From the NCBI GenBank assembly GCA_030770535.1, contig JASVEC010000002.1:2046001-2110000 (forward strand): DNA of 64,000 nucleotides, read 5' to 3'. The notes beneath the pieces are model-generated. The model made no database searches and was not told the origin of the DNA. It saw only the letters and a list, made by a program, of their open reading frames with translations. Source of the stretch: Batkoa obscura. Its lineage: Eukaryota; Entomophthoromycota; Entomophthoromycetes; Entomophthorales; Batkoaceae. Made by a program: the position numbers and the translations under genes. Shown piece after piece: positions 1-9,743 of the stretch (position 1 is its first letter; each line of letters starts with the position of its first letter).

Positions 1-45
1 TATAAATAATGGAAAAATTATCCTTGATCACTACAATTTCTTGCA

Positions 46-153
46 ATGAATACTAAATTATTTATTCTTTATATTGCCATCATTATTGCAGCGCCAGTTG
101 CTCCTATTGGTGGTCCGGTTAGGCTATTTGGATTACTCCCACCACCACTGTGA
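46..153 (+). CDS. Small secreted proline-containing peptide (35 aa)
   Basis: This 35-codon reading frame begins with M-N-T-K and a hydrophobic stretch ending in A-A-P, which looks like a signal peptide. A very short tail ending in L-P-P-P-L follows. The first residues nearly match those of the 87-aa peptide at 26797, so it belongs to the same small family. No introns are needed. It is too short to be sure it is expressed; it could be a 5' remnant of a longer relative. Function is unknown; secretion is inferred only from the leader. Confidence 0.4.
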   Translation: MNTKLFILYIAIIIAAPVAPIGGPVRLFGLLPPPL

Positions 154-866
154 AATCTGGTACTCAGGGTTTGGAGTCAAGAACAGCTATTGCTGGGTTG
201 ACTACACTATAAGTCGAAAGGTCTTAGTTTATGTGACTAAGATAGACTTGGATTATGAGGAATAGCACGTAATAGGTTACAAGCTATATAAGACAAATAG
301 AATAGACAATACTAATGTAAAATCTATGTAAAATACTATTAAGAAAACTTAGTGGCTTTATTAAATGTTCGAGATATCAGGGATTAATTCAGTTAAAAAG
401 CCTCGAAGTATTATACTCTGTAAACTCTTTTATACTCTGAAAAGTATAAGTATCAAAATAAGAAGATAATGTTCTTTGGGATGGAGCTAGAAATTCTCAT
501 AACAAATCAAAATAATTAACCATGGGACTGACAAAGCGATATTTCACAACCACCACCAAAACCTTTATAGGATGGAAAAAGTTAATGCTACTAAATTAAA
601 TGTTAATACTTTACTCTTGCTATTCAAACATTAAAATTTACTGGAATGTTAAATATTGAAGGAACTTTAACTTTCTACGTCTATTAAATTTTATGGAAGG
701 ATTATCAAGTAATAGTTTTCTACTATATTGGTTTTGATTTATTACTTATTATATAAATGAGTTGGGAATACATTTGAAATCACTATTTTTAGTAAATATA
801 TAAGATTCACTTGTTCAAATATTCATTATGGATAATACTATATATGGTATTAAATAATTTAATATA
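154..866. other. AT-rich spacer, no gene seen
   Basis: No reading frame with coding character was seen on either strand. The frame running through 74-265 has no family resemblance and overlaps the small peptide in another frame. Confidence 0.5.
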
Positions 867-1070
867 CTAAAGTTTGATGGCTGGAGGAGCAGTAACTGGA
901 GTGGCAACTCCCGATGGGTTAACTGGAGGTGCAGGAACTGCTTCTTTGTTTCTGAAATTATTTGGTTACAGTATCAAGAGCCTTAGAAATATCTAAAGCA
1001 TTACCATTTTTGACAATGGCTAGGCAAGAAAGATACTAGCAATAAAGACAGCAATTGATTTAGTATTCAT
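867..1070 (-). pseudogene. Decayed proline-rich secreted peptide gene
   Basis: On the minus strand an ATG at 1070 opens M-N-T-K-S-I-A-V-F-I-A-S-I-F, the leader of the family at 46 and 26797. A stop then closes the frame. The neighbouring frame continues with A-I-V-K-N-G-N-A-L-D-I-S, parallel to A-I-V-R-D-G in the intact copy. A further frame carries a proline-rich tail (V-P-A-P-P-V-N-P, then T-A-P-P-A-I-K-L) that ends at 867. At least two frame breaks separate the three parts, so this is a broken paralogue. It is inverted relative to the others. Confidence 0.6.
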
Positions 1071-1087
1071 TCCTGGGTTGTTTAGTA

Positions 1088-1192
1088 GATGGGGATGTAT
1101 TTTTGTATTTAAGAATTTTACTAACAATTTTTCCGCTCAAATAGTGCTCAAAAATGGAAAAAGTGATGAATCCAAAAAAAACATCCCTATAT
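1088..1192 (+). mobile_element. MITE-like element, copy 1
   Basis: A ~105-bp element starts ATGGGGATGTATTTTTG and ends ACATCCCTATAT. The ends are imperfect inverted repeats. The inside carries an AGTGCT centre flanked by TTTTTCC and GGAAAAA. It matches ten other copies in this window and codes for nothing. Confidence 0.85.
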
Positions 1193-1252
1193 GTTATCTT
1201 AGCTCATTTTGAAATATGATTATAATTATTTTCATTTCTAATTAGATATTAT

Positions 1253-1282
1253 TTCATTCATTCATTCATTCATTCATTCATT
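1253..1282. repeat. (TTCA)n microsatellite
   Basis: About seven tandem TTCA units lie between small secreted-peptide loci, downstream of MITE copy 1. Confidence 0.9.
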
Positions 1283-1650
1283 AGTAGTTTATTGTTTTTA
1301 AGCTATAAGGAGTAACTTTACTTTATTACTCACCTTCAGTTATGAATATATTCAGCTATAATCTTAAATCTTTTGATTATATTATATTGTTGCTGAAATG
1401 ATTATTTCATATGTAACATAGTTAACTATTTTTTTAATTTGGATTTTTTTTAAAAGTTAGTCAATGAGGTAATTTCCTTTTTTTAGCTAATTAATTCTAA
1501 TAAAAGCTAGATTTGCTTTTTTTTGCTAGATTAAAAAAGTTAACTTTATCTAGAATCTATAATAATTGAAGTGACTGCTTTAAAAATAATTGTAATCGGT
1601 GATTTTTTATATTAAAATAAAGCACTATAATCAACAAACTTTAAGAAAGT

Positions 1651-1658
1651 ATATATAT
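1651..1658 (+). promoter_or_regulatory. Possible TATA element
   Basis: ATATATAT lies about 35 bases before the ATG of the 50-aa secreted peptide at 1692. The AT-rich background makes chance occurrence likely. Confidence 0.25.
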
Positions 1659-1691
1659 CCCTGAAAGATAGGCTATAATCCTATAATTAAA

Positions 1692-1844
1692 ATGAATAAA
1701 GTGGTTATTTTTTTATTAAATTTTATAGCACTGTTATCATCCCGACCACATGAAGATCTTGATAAAATTAAACAGATTGCAAAAGGAATTAATCTTGAAT
1801 ACCTTCATGGGAATGGACTCAGTCAAATATCGGGCTCCCCTTAA
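1692..1844 (+). CDS. Small putative secreted peptide (50 aa)
   Basis: A single frame of 50 codons starts M-N-K-V-V-I-F-L-L-N-F-I-A-L-L, a good signal-peptide core. A polar mature part follows (H-E-D-L-D-K-I-K-Q-I-A-K-G) and the end is S-G-S-P. It has no cysteines and no recognised domain. A TATA-like run lies just upstream. It sits among other small secreted-protein loci, which gives some support. It does not share the M-N-T-K leader family. Function is unknown. Confidence 0.4.
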   Translation: MNKVVIFLLNFIALLSSRPHEDLDKIKQIAKGINLEYLHGNGLSQISGSP

Positions 1845-2335
1845 TTTATCCTTATTATAATTAATAAATTATTATCTTAACACTCATCAATTTTAAATGT
1901 CAATGGCAATAGCTTTATAAATTATTGCTAAAGGTGTTAAGTAATGTAATAAAGTTTGAAATAAGATCATAAATAATGGTATAACTTATATAGATAACAT
2001 AAAAGCAAAGATAAACATAAATAATAAACCGGTTTTATGCTATGTTTATATAATAAAATCACTATAATTATAATACAAAAAATATAAGTAAGCCAAGATT
2101 GATAAATTAATTAGCTGATAAATTAAAATTAAAGATTCAATTACAAATGACTTCAATACCAACTTTTGATTTAATAATTGGATTGATTTGGCTTGTTTGA
2201 TTATGATAAATGAAATAATGAAATTGTTAGTTTAGGAAAACCGTAACGACAATACCAAAGCTATATAAATACACTTTAAATCAAAACTAAACTTCAAAAA
2301 TCTTCTTTTATTAATAGATCGTGATTTTAACACAA
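1845..2335. other. AT-rich spacer, no gene seen
   Basis: This is the spacer between the 50-aa peptide and the GPI-protein gene. Apart from the TATA-like element near 2262, nothing stands out. Confidence 0.5.
2262..2270 (+). promoter_or_regulatory. Probable TATA box of the GPI-protein gene
   Basis: TATATAAAT lies about 70 bases before the chosen ATG at 2336 and is cleaner than the surrounding AT-rich DNA. Confidence 0.4.
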
Positions 2336-2965
2336 ATGATTTTAAACTTCATCTTACTCACTGTTCCACTTTTACAATATTGTATTACCCAACAGTTTCC
2401 AAATAATGGTGGTGGTGGCTCCAACCTTGGGAACCCTATGCCAATTGGACCGAACCTAGGCCAAGGTCAATTGAGCCCCAATTCTGGCCCACCAAACCCA
2501 AATGGGAATCCAAATGGGAATCCAAATGGTGGTGGCATGGGTGATATCATGAATATCTTTCCAAGTTCGATTGGGGATACATTAAATAATGCAATCAAGT
2601 CCCAACAAGAACAACAAGCGAAAGATAAAGCAAGTCCTACTGCTGCCGCTAATGGTGACCCAAATGCTAATGATCAGCAGCAGCAACAACAACCTCAACA
2701 AACACCAGCACCTAGCCCAACTGGAATGAGAGGAACTTTAGATTTACCAAATAGTAAAGATAACCCAAATAACGCAAAGTAAGTGTTCTTTAAAATCTTT
2801 AAATATGTAACTCATAATTTTAGCGTTAAAAACTCATTAAGTTCAAACAGTAGTAAGAAGACTATACCAACTGGTAGTGACTCTAAGCCAGCTAGTTCTT
2901 CCATTAAGTCCATCGTAGATTCTAAATACTGTTTAGTGTTACTTTTAATCGTATTGTTAAAATAA
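2336..2965 (+). CDS. Secreted, probably GPI-anchored Gly/Pro/Asn/Gln-rich protein
   Basis: The model is join(2336..2778, 2824..2965), 194 aa, with one 45-base GT-AG intron (GTAAGT...TTTTAG). The first exon reads a signal peptide (M-I-L-N-F-I-L-L-T-V-P-L-L), then a low-complexity mature region with G-G-G-G, N-P-N-G-N repeats, a poly-Gln run and P-A-P-S-P. The second exon is Ser/Lys-rich and ends with a small-residue stretch and a hydrophobic tail (C-L-V-L-L-L-I-V-L-L-K), the usual shape of a GPI-anchor signal. The frame opens slightly upstream without ATG, so 2336 is taken as the start. A wall or cell-surface role is inferred from the layout. No enzymatic domain is seen. Confidence 0.65.
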
Positions 2966-4468
2966 ATGTAAAATAGCTGTATTAAAAATACTTTTATTAG
3001 TATCATGTATACTATATTCAGTATAACTATCTTATTTTATTTTACTTTAATAAATACTACGTCTTCTAATACTACTATACAATTAAAACAAGCTCTGGCT
3101 TTACTTTATGTATCTAAATGCCAACCAATATTAAAAAACATGCGCAATTTATACTTTAAGTATTAAACCTCATCAAGTTGTCTAACTTAAGTTACATATT
3201 TTATTGTGGCAAATAAGAGAATAGGTGTTAGCTTTCATGAGAACTCCAAGCATCATGATTTTGAACCAATTATTTAAAAAAGGTATATTTATTGATTTCT
3301 ATAGGCTAAAAAGCTGGAGAAATTAAGAATAGAGTATTTAAAGCATAACAAAGAAATTTAATTGATAATGAAAGCCAGTTGTGTTTGAAAAATGTGACTA
3401 TAAATTAATATATATGGGGATGTATTTTTGTATTTAAGAACTTTATTAACAACTTTTCCACCCAAATAGCGCTTAAAGATGGAAAAAGTAATGAAGTCAA
3501 AAAAGCATCCCCATATGGTGTTGATAAGCTTTTATAAAAGAGACAAAAAATAGTCAGTTTATTTTAAAAAGCTTTTAAAACAATAGATAATAAAACTATA
3601 ATAAACAATGTGTATTTATTGTAAAAAAACGAAACTGATTATAACTATAAGAAGAATTAACAAAGTATAAAGATAAAAATAAAAATTTCATACTGTCAAA
3701 GTATTACTGTTAAAAAAATGATTAGTTGAGTTGATTTACATAAAAGATTAATTAACAAATATAAAAGCTTATAAGCTATTTAAATAATTCAAGTGATAAA
3801 GTAAAGAGTTTTATGCTAATAAAGTAGATTTTTTATAAATCATCGTAAGTATTGATTGGAGCTATTCAAACAACACTTCTTAAAGTTTGATATATTAATA
3901 GTACTATATCCAACTATATCTTGAAGTTAGCATAATATAATAAATGAATAAACTTTATTGAATGATAGTTGATTTGACTTGAATCTTTCGTGATTGGTTT
4001 TAATGGATATAAGGAAACTATTTTTATAGAAGCTAAACTCCATATATACTATCATTTATAGGAATATATATTGCAAATTGCATCTAAATCGTATTAATAA
4101 TTTAACTAGCTAAAGCCAATGAATTATTAAACTAAACTAATTGGCTAGCTAAGTTCCTATTACGCGATAGAGGAATTTTACTAGAATTTAGCGTGTTTTT
4201 TTTTCAATTTCAAATTGAGTTTGATCAAAATTTAAATTTAATGTTTCTATTTAATTGGCTATTCCTAGTTGATGATGAAAGTCAATTGAATAAAGCAGAA
4301 TACTAAAGCTATGTGCCCAATCCTTAATACTATTCATTAGTATCATTGGTTTATAATACGATTAAGTATTATTATTGGATGATGACTTAGAAAACTAATA
4401 TTAATGATTATGATTTTATTTTTTTATTTTTTTTAAATTGGATCAAGAAATATTGCTTACCTTAGGCA
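2966..4468. other. Gene-poor spacer with one MITE copy
   Basis: About 1.5 kb of AT-rich DNA. Only MITE copy 2 (3412-3516) is recognisable. The minus-strand frame over 2812-3006 is a shadow of the GPI-protein exon. Confidence 0.5.
3412..3516 (+). mobile_element. MITE-like element, copy 2
   Basis: It starts ATATGGGGATGTATTTTTG and ends GCATCCCCATAT. The inner AGCGCT centre and the flanking TTTTCC/GGAAAAA arms are present. It is among the best-preserved copies. Confidence 0.9.
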
Positions 4469-5802
4469 ATGTCAAAATTATCAATCGAAGTAAAGGAAAA
4501 TTCTGAAAAAAGAGCCCCATTTAAGCATATGAGTAGCTCGAAGCCATCTTTCGTCATTGAGGGCTCCATTGAAGATCCAGTGTTTATTGGCCGACACGAA
4601 AAGTGTACTTATCAAATTAGTAAAGATTCCAAAAAGATTTCAAGAAACCACTGCATCATCCGCTATGACAAAACAACTAATAAGTTTTTAATGAAAGTCA
4701 TGGGTGCTAACGGTATAAAGTATCATGGTAAAATGCATCAGAAGAATGACATAATTCAATTAAGTGATGAAAGCATGATTGATTGTGTAGGTATAAAGCT
4801 ATTGTTTAAAGAACCAAAAATGGAAATTGAAGAAACAATATTACCAATATTTTCTCCATCCTCCCAGTCTGAAGTTTCAGATTCTAACGTAATGGATGAT
4901 GCTTTAATTACTGTAACTAAAGTAAAAAGAAATTTTTCTGTAGATTCTTGTGATAATATAAGTGTAGGTAAAGAAGTAATGGAAGTTAAAAAATATGAGG
5001 TGAAAACCAGTTTATTTAAAGAATCTGAAAGCATTCTTACTCCTTTATCACAGCCTCAAAAGAATAAAACCAATCGAGCTTTAGCAATGTCCCCTACTAT
5101 GAATCCCTTTAAAGATAGAGCTGAAAATAAGCCAGCTACTGATATTATTGGTAATCCATCTATTTATTATTTAAGTCTATTTCAAACTATTTACCTATAG
5201 ATGATGTTAACACAGTAGAGAAAGTGCGTAAAAGAGTATATCAAAGTTCACCACTTTTCAAATCTGAACCAAAGAGTGTATTTATAAAGACACACTCAAA
5301 AAGCGATAGTTTAGATAGTCATCCAGAAAAAATAATGAAAAAATCAGAGCACAGAAAGACACCATCGACTGGTGACGTACTAAATAATACGAGAATGATT
5401 ACACAAGCTACATGTACAAAGGATGATGAGCTTTTGATTGATTTAATATTACAAACTTTTGCAGAGATGGATAAACGAACTCCAGTATCTTTATCACAAC
5501 TTCATTCTGAGCTTTCTAGAGTATACCCTGAAACTTTTACTCAGGATTTCCTCAAAGAAAGATTAGACACTTTCCCAATGTTTACCGAGGTACCTCATAA
5601 TGGACCAATACCTTCCTATGTTAAGGATGAAGCTGCATATTATTATTATTTGCCAAGCAAAGATTGGAATCAAAATCGTAGAATAGAAATTGGTACTTTA
5701 ATTCGTAAACCTAGAGGCTGCACATTATCTTCTAAACAATACTATTTTAAGCCACCACCTAAACTTCCTAAATATCACCAAACTAAGAGCCGTAAAAGTT
5801 AA
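4469..5802 (+). CDS. FHA-domain nuclear regulator, Tos4/Plm2-like
   Basis: The model is join(4469..5150, 5201..5802), 427 aa, with one 50-base intron that restores frame exactly. An FHA domain spans about residues 28-112: F-I-G-R-H, then I-S-R-N-H-C and N-G, the phosphothreonine-binding signature. A long disordered Ser/Lys-rich linker follows. The C-terminal block (about 300-427) begins E-L-L-I-D-L-I-L and ends near K-Q-Y-Y-F-K-P-P-P-K. This combination resembles the fungal Tos4/Plm2 group of G1/S chromatin-associated FHA factors; the assignment rests on recall of the family layout. It probably reads a phosphorylated partner in the nucleus. The forkhead DNA-binding fold was considered but is not evident. 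Confidence 0.7.
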
Positions 5803-6304
5803 CTTGATGTCTCATAAGCACTTATTACTTAATTATACTTAAAATCGCTTTTTATTTTTGTGTTTTACTTATCTTTATTAAGTTTAGGTTTGTTTAGCTT
5901 TTCATTTTATAATAAATTTTTGTATTTATAATTTATTATCAACTATCATACTATGTTATGTCAAACCAATAGTAAATAGGTCAAATATAATTTTTAACTT
6001 AGTTTAATAGTTAAAAATTATATTTCAATTTTACTTTATTGATAAAGAATGTTTTATATGTTAAATAAATTTTAGTTTGAAACACTTTTAAGCAATCTAA
6101 TGACTAAAAATCCAAGTTTAATTTTCAAAGGGGCTGTGTGAATAATTGTTTGACTAAAGTAAAAACAATTATTAGAATACTAATTAAACAAACAAAGTTA
6201 AAAAAAACTCTTTTAAATAATAAAGGATGGGGGGTCCAAGGATCAAAAAAAGATTATAAAATAAGAACTATTAAACGAAATAAAAATAAACTATTAAATA
6301 AATA
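5803..6304. other. Intergenic spacer
   Basis: This is the 0.5-kb spacer between two plus-strand genes. It carries a short G/C-rich patch (GGGGGTCC near 6229) just before the ankyrin gene. No gene or known motif was recognised. Confidence 0.5.
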
Positions 6305-7240
6305 ATGACTAGCTTAGACATTGGCCCAAGGGATGTATCGATGAGCAAAAAGAAAAGTTATGAGAGGGAACGTGGGTTCCAAAGACCACGTAGTAATTCT
6401 TTAGTACTAACATCTTTACCAAATAAAAAGATGGGGTTAGTCAACCTAAATACCAATAACAAGAACATCAACGAACCTGAAGATTTACTATTACTAGATT
6501 TATTATTTAAGTCGATAAGCGATAAAAATTACCAAACTATTGACTTTTTGTTGAAAAATTTAAATAGTAAACAATATTTAATCAACTCTAGTTATAAAGA
6601 ATGGGACCAAAGCGAAGTCAAAACAATGAAAAAGGTGGGACCTATGACTTTGTTAGCTAAAGCTTGTTATTTAAATGACCTTGGTATAGTTATCCTTTTA
6701 AAATCTCGTGGAGCAGACTTGAACTTATTTAATGGATTAGCTTTGAGAGTAGCTGTAGACCAAAGAAATTTAGAAATTGTACAGTATCTTATTTCCAATG
6801 GAATACTATTGCCAAAATTAAATCCAGAGCAGTTCCAGCACCCGTTAACGCTTGCTGTTAAAGAAGGGGATTTAGAGATGATGAATTTATTATTATTAAC
6901 ACCAATTAATAATAAGGAGTGTATTGATAAAACAATTTTTGACCATTTGTTATTTAATGCTTGTAAAGAGGGACACTACAATATTGTATTAATTGTATTA
7001 GAAAAATACCAACAGTTTAATTTCAAGTTAGACTTTAATCCAAAATTTAAACCCCTTTATTTAGCTATGGAAAATGGCCATTATCAAATTGTTCGTCTTT
7101 TGTTAGATAAAGTATTCGATCCAATTTCCTCTCCATTATCTTCCTCTCCCTCTTTATCTCCTATTTCTGAAATAATACAACTTGATGTTGACTCAAAGGA
7201 AAAATTAATAGAACCTGTAGAGTTCAAACTACCTGCTTAA
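6305..7240 (+). CDS. Ankyrin-repeat protein (311 aa)
   Basis: An intron-free frame of 311 aa. After a basic N-terminus, ankyrin-type helices run from about residue 120 to 275. Examples are T-L-L-A-K-A-C, G-I-V-I-L-L-K-S-R-G-A-D-L-N, L-E-I-V-Q-Y-L-I-S-N-G, P-L-T-L-A-V-K-E-G-D-L-E-M-M and G-H-Y-Q-I-V-R-L-L-L-D. The C-terminus is Ser/Pro-rich. No catalytic domain, transmembrane segment or SOCS/F-box motif is seen, so a protein-binding role is all that can be inferred. The stop is followed directly by an (AAT)n run. Confidence 0.75.
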   Translation: MTSLDIGPRDVSMSKKKSYERERGFQRPRSNSLVLTSLPNKKMGLVNLNTNNKNINEPEDLLLLDLLFKSISDKNYQTIDFLLKNLNSKQYLINSSYKEWDQSEVKTMKKVGPMTLLAKACYLNDLGIVILLKSRGADLNLFNGLALRVAVDQRNLEIVQYLISNGILLPKLNPEQFQHPLTLAVKEGDLEMMNLLLLTPINNKECIDKTIFDHLLFNACKEGHYNIVLIVLEKYQQFNFKLDFNPKFKPLYLAMENGHYQIVRLLLDKVFDPISSPLSSSPSLSPISEIIQLDVDSKEKLIEPVEFKLPA

Positions 7241-7263
7241 ATAATAATAATAATAATAATAAT
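7239..7263. repeat. (AAT)n microsatellite
   Basis: About eight AAT units begin at the stop codon of the ankyrin gene, 40 bases before the convergent end of TRM7. Confidence 0.9.
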
Positions 7264-7302
7264 CTTATATATATCAAAAATAAAATTATTTAGATTGTAA
7301 AT

Positions 7303-8555
7303 TTATTGTTTAAAAAAATTATTTCTTTTAAGTTCTAGAAAGGTTTTATAAGGGGGTTCTATAGGTTTTTGTTGAGGATCTAAAGGTTGGTAGTTGCTGC
7401 CATTTTCCTATAAAAAATCAAAAAATGTTTAAGGAAATTGATTTAATACTTACTGGTAGTGGATAGGTCCTATCTGAATCAAATCCGTCTCTATCTCCAC
7501 ATGCCACAAATGGTATTGTGACAACGTTTTCACCTGCCATATTGTTCATTTCATCTAAAAATAATATTTAACAATATAAACTAAACGATAAACTTAAAAA
7601 ATACCATAACACTCATCCAACAAAGGTAATTGCATAGTAGGACAATAATCTTTTGGTATTTTAAAACCACTGCATAAAACAAATCCTTCTAATAAGATAT
7701 ATAATTGTTATTAAATTAATGAAAATGTTATAGGCTAATAAACATACCAATACTTGAATTTCTTGATGCTCTAGGCTTACAAAGTGTAACATCGGAAAAG
7801 AAAGTTTTAAGCTTCTTACATAACAATGGGAAGTTTTTGCCTCTAAACACTTTAGCAATAAAGCTACCACCATCTCTTAGTATATGTATTGTAATATTTA
7901 AGGCCTTAATGTTATCAATTTGATCGTATAAAGAGGGTTAAAAAATTTACTGCTAAGACTAATTGTGCTTGAATATATTCGTCCATATCATGTAAATTAA
8001 AAACTATAAGATTAATTAATTGTAAGATAAATTGAATATTTCTTACCATCTGGTGCGCCATCGCATACAACTAAATCAGCTCTTTGCCCTTTAAATTTGT
8101 CTAATATTAAAGTGGCTGTTTGCAATTCAGTAATATCTCCTTGAATTTCAAGTACATTTGGTAAAGGCGCCTAGTTGTATTAGTAAATTATATAATTAAA
8201 TCAAACTTTTATTACCATAGCTTGTAAATCTACAGCAATAATTGGGAATGCTTCTTTATCCTCTGTTCCACTAGTTGTTTAATTACTATTGTTCAAAACT
8301 ATATCATATAGCTCACCTCATCTTTTTAGTTAATACTTGACACCATGAACCTGGTGCTGCACATAAATCGACTACTCTTTTGGAATCTTTTAATTTTTTA
8401 GTTATTTGAGTGACCAAATTTGTTGTTTCGTTACCTTTAATAATATCAAATTCCTCATCTATTTGTAGCAGTTTAAAAGCAGATCTAGCTCTATATCCCT
8501 TCTCTTTTGCTAATCTATAAAATATATCTCTTTTATCTTTACTTGTTTTACCCAT
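7303..8555 (-). CDS. TRM7: tRNA 2'-O-ribose methyltransferase, Trm7/FTSJ1 type
   Basis: The model is complement(join(7303..7407, 7454..7554, 7605..7688, 7748..7904, 7951..8003, 8047..8170, 8216..8270, 8317..8555)): eight exons, 305 aa, all junctions GT-AG and in frame. It opens [10 protein letters not shown], the Trm7 N-terminus. The Rossmann-fold SAM site is D-L-C-A-A-P-G-S-W. The catalytic K-D-K-E set is visible: Lys in R-S-A-F-K-L, Asp in C-D-G-A-P-D, Lys in F-I-A-K-V-F-R-G, and Glu after S-R-N-S-S-I. Trm7 methylates ribose 32 and 34 of the tRNA anticodon loop in the cytoplasm with adaptor proteins Trm732 and Trm734. It starts head-to-head with the FHA gene at 8711, sharing about 155 bases. 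Confidence 0.93.
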
Positions 8556-8710
8556 TTAATAAAAAATACGAAATTCGAATATTTTAGTAAATTATTTGAA
8601 TTCCGTTGATTGATAGAACAACCAATAAAACCAACTCTTTATTCAAGGGGATAATTTTGTGTCGAAAACAAATTTTGTTAACTTAAAGTATTCTCCTTTT
8701 ACTATAAATA
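8556..8710. promoter_or_regulatory. Short shared promoter region, TRM7 / FHA gene
   Basis: Only 155 bases separate the divergent starts of TRM7 and the FHA-only gene, so both promoters must lie here or within the 5' ends. No specific site was recognised. Confidence 0.4.
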
Positions 8711-9443
8711 ATGGCTAGTTTAGCAGGTTATTCTAGTACCATATCAGCAGAATCAACTGTAAATATGGATAAGCTACCGCATATTTTATATAGAGAGAAT
8801 AGAACACCTAATGTACGTAAAATTCAACTTGATACTAGTTTCTTAGTTTGGGGATGCTTGTATACTCTATGTAATTCAGTAGATGATATGATATTATCGT
8901 TTCCAACTAAAAAAGTAACTTTTGGAAGATCAGGAAATAACGATTATATGTATTTTCAGCTTTTATCAAAATTTGTTAGAATTTTAACAAAGGTATTTTT
9001 AGCTTTAATGATGAAATGATCAGTGGCCACCACTTTAAAATAGCTGCATTCAAAAACGAACATACTAAAAGAGAAGGACACAATTTTTCAGCTTTTATCA
9101 GAGATCAAAGGTAAAAGATGTTAGATATTTTGCTTTGAATTTCTGTTGACTTTTTTATAGTAGTAATGGAGTGCTGTTAAACGGTAAAAAACTGAGTAAA
9201 AAGGGTTACCAGTTGCTTCGAGAAAATGATGTCATACAACTACAAATTAAAGATAATAGTAGATATAGTCCACATAAATCATTGTGTAAATTGATTTGAT
9301 TTTTAACCTTATTTTTAATTGTTTATTTCTTTAGGGTTCATCTTTAAATCAAGGCCTGTAGAAGTAAGTTTATTTTTTCATTTTTTCATTTTATATAATT
9401 TTGTTAGGATAAAAGTACTATTGAAGTTCCTGAAGATTTATAG
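8711..9443 (+). CDS. FHA-only protein resembling the Chk2/Cds1 N-terminal FHA domain
   Basis: The model is join(8711..8949, 9003..9110, 9161..9285, 9335..9363, 9408..9443): five exons, 178 aa, all in frame. After about 40 residues it reads V-W-G-C-L, F-G-R-S-G, I-S-G-H-H-F-K-I, F-I-R-D-Q-S-S-N-G, L-L-N-G and W-F-I-F-K. These are the landmark positions of an FHA domain. The W-G-x-L start, the long insert before R-D-Q-S-S-N-G and the K-K-G element recall checkpoint kinase Chk2/Cds1/Rad53. No kinase domain follows: the frame stops and UBA2 begins 300 bases on. It may be a free phosphothreonine reader or a paralogue that lost its kinase. The Chk2 link is inference. Confidence 0.7.
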
Positions 9444-9743
9444 TCTAGTGTTTTATTACTCTTTTTTGAGGCTTTTATTAATAAAATTTTAAATCAATTT
9501 TGAATATTATCACTTAAACAGCTTTTGTCTGACTTAACATATTTGATAGTTGATGTGTTTTCATTAGATTCAATACATAGCGTTTTGAATTTTTTAGATA
9601 CATGTTCTTGCCAAGCCTTAGTCTTATATAGAATAAATTCTTTTAAAAATAGGGTTGCTAAATACAAAAGAATGAAGTCGCCCCAAGCGAAAAAAATCAG
9701 AATTTAAAAAAAAAGCAAAAAATATTTTCAACTTTTAATTATA

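Noticed and set aside
9525-9707. 60-codon open frame between the FHA gene and UBA2
   Set aside because: It has no ATG, no domain and no kinase motif; it does not splice to the FHA exons in frame to give a Chk2 kinase.
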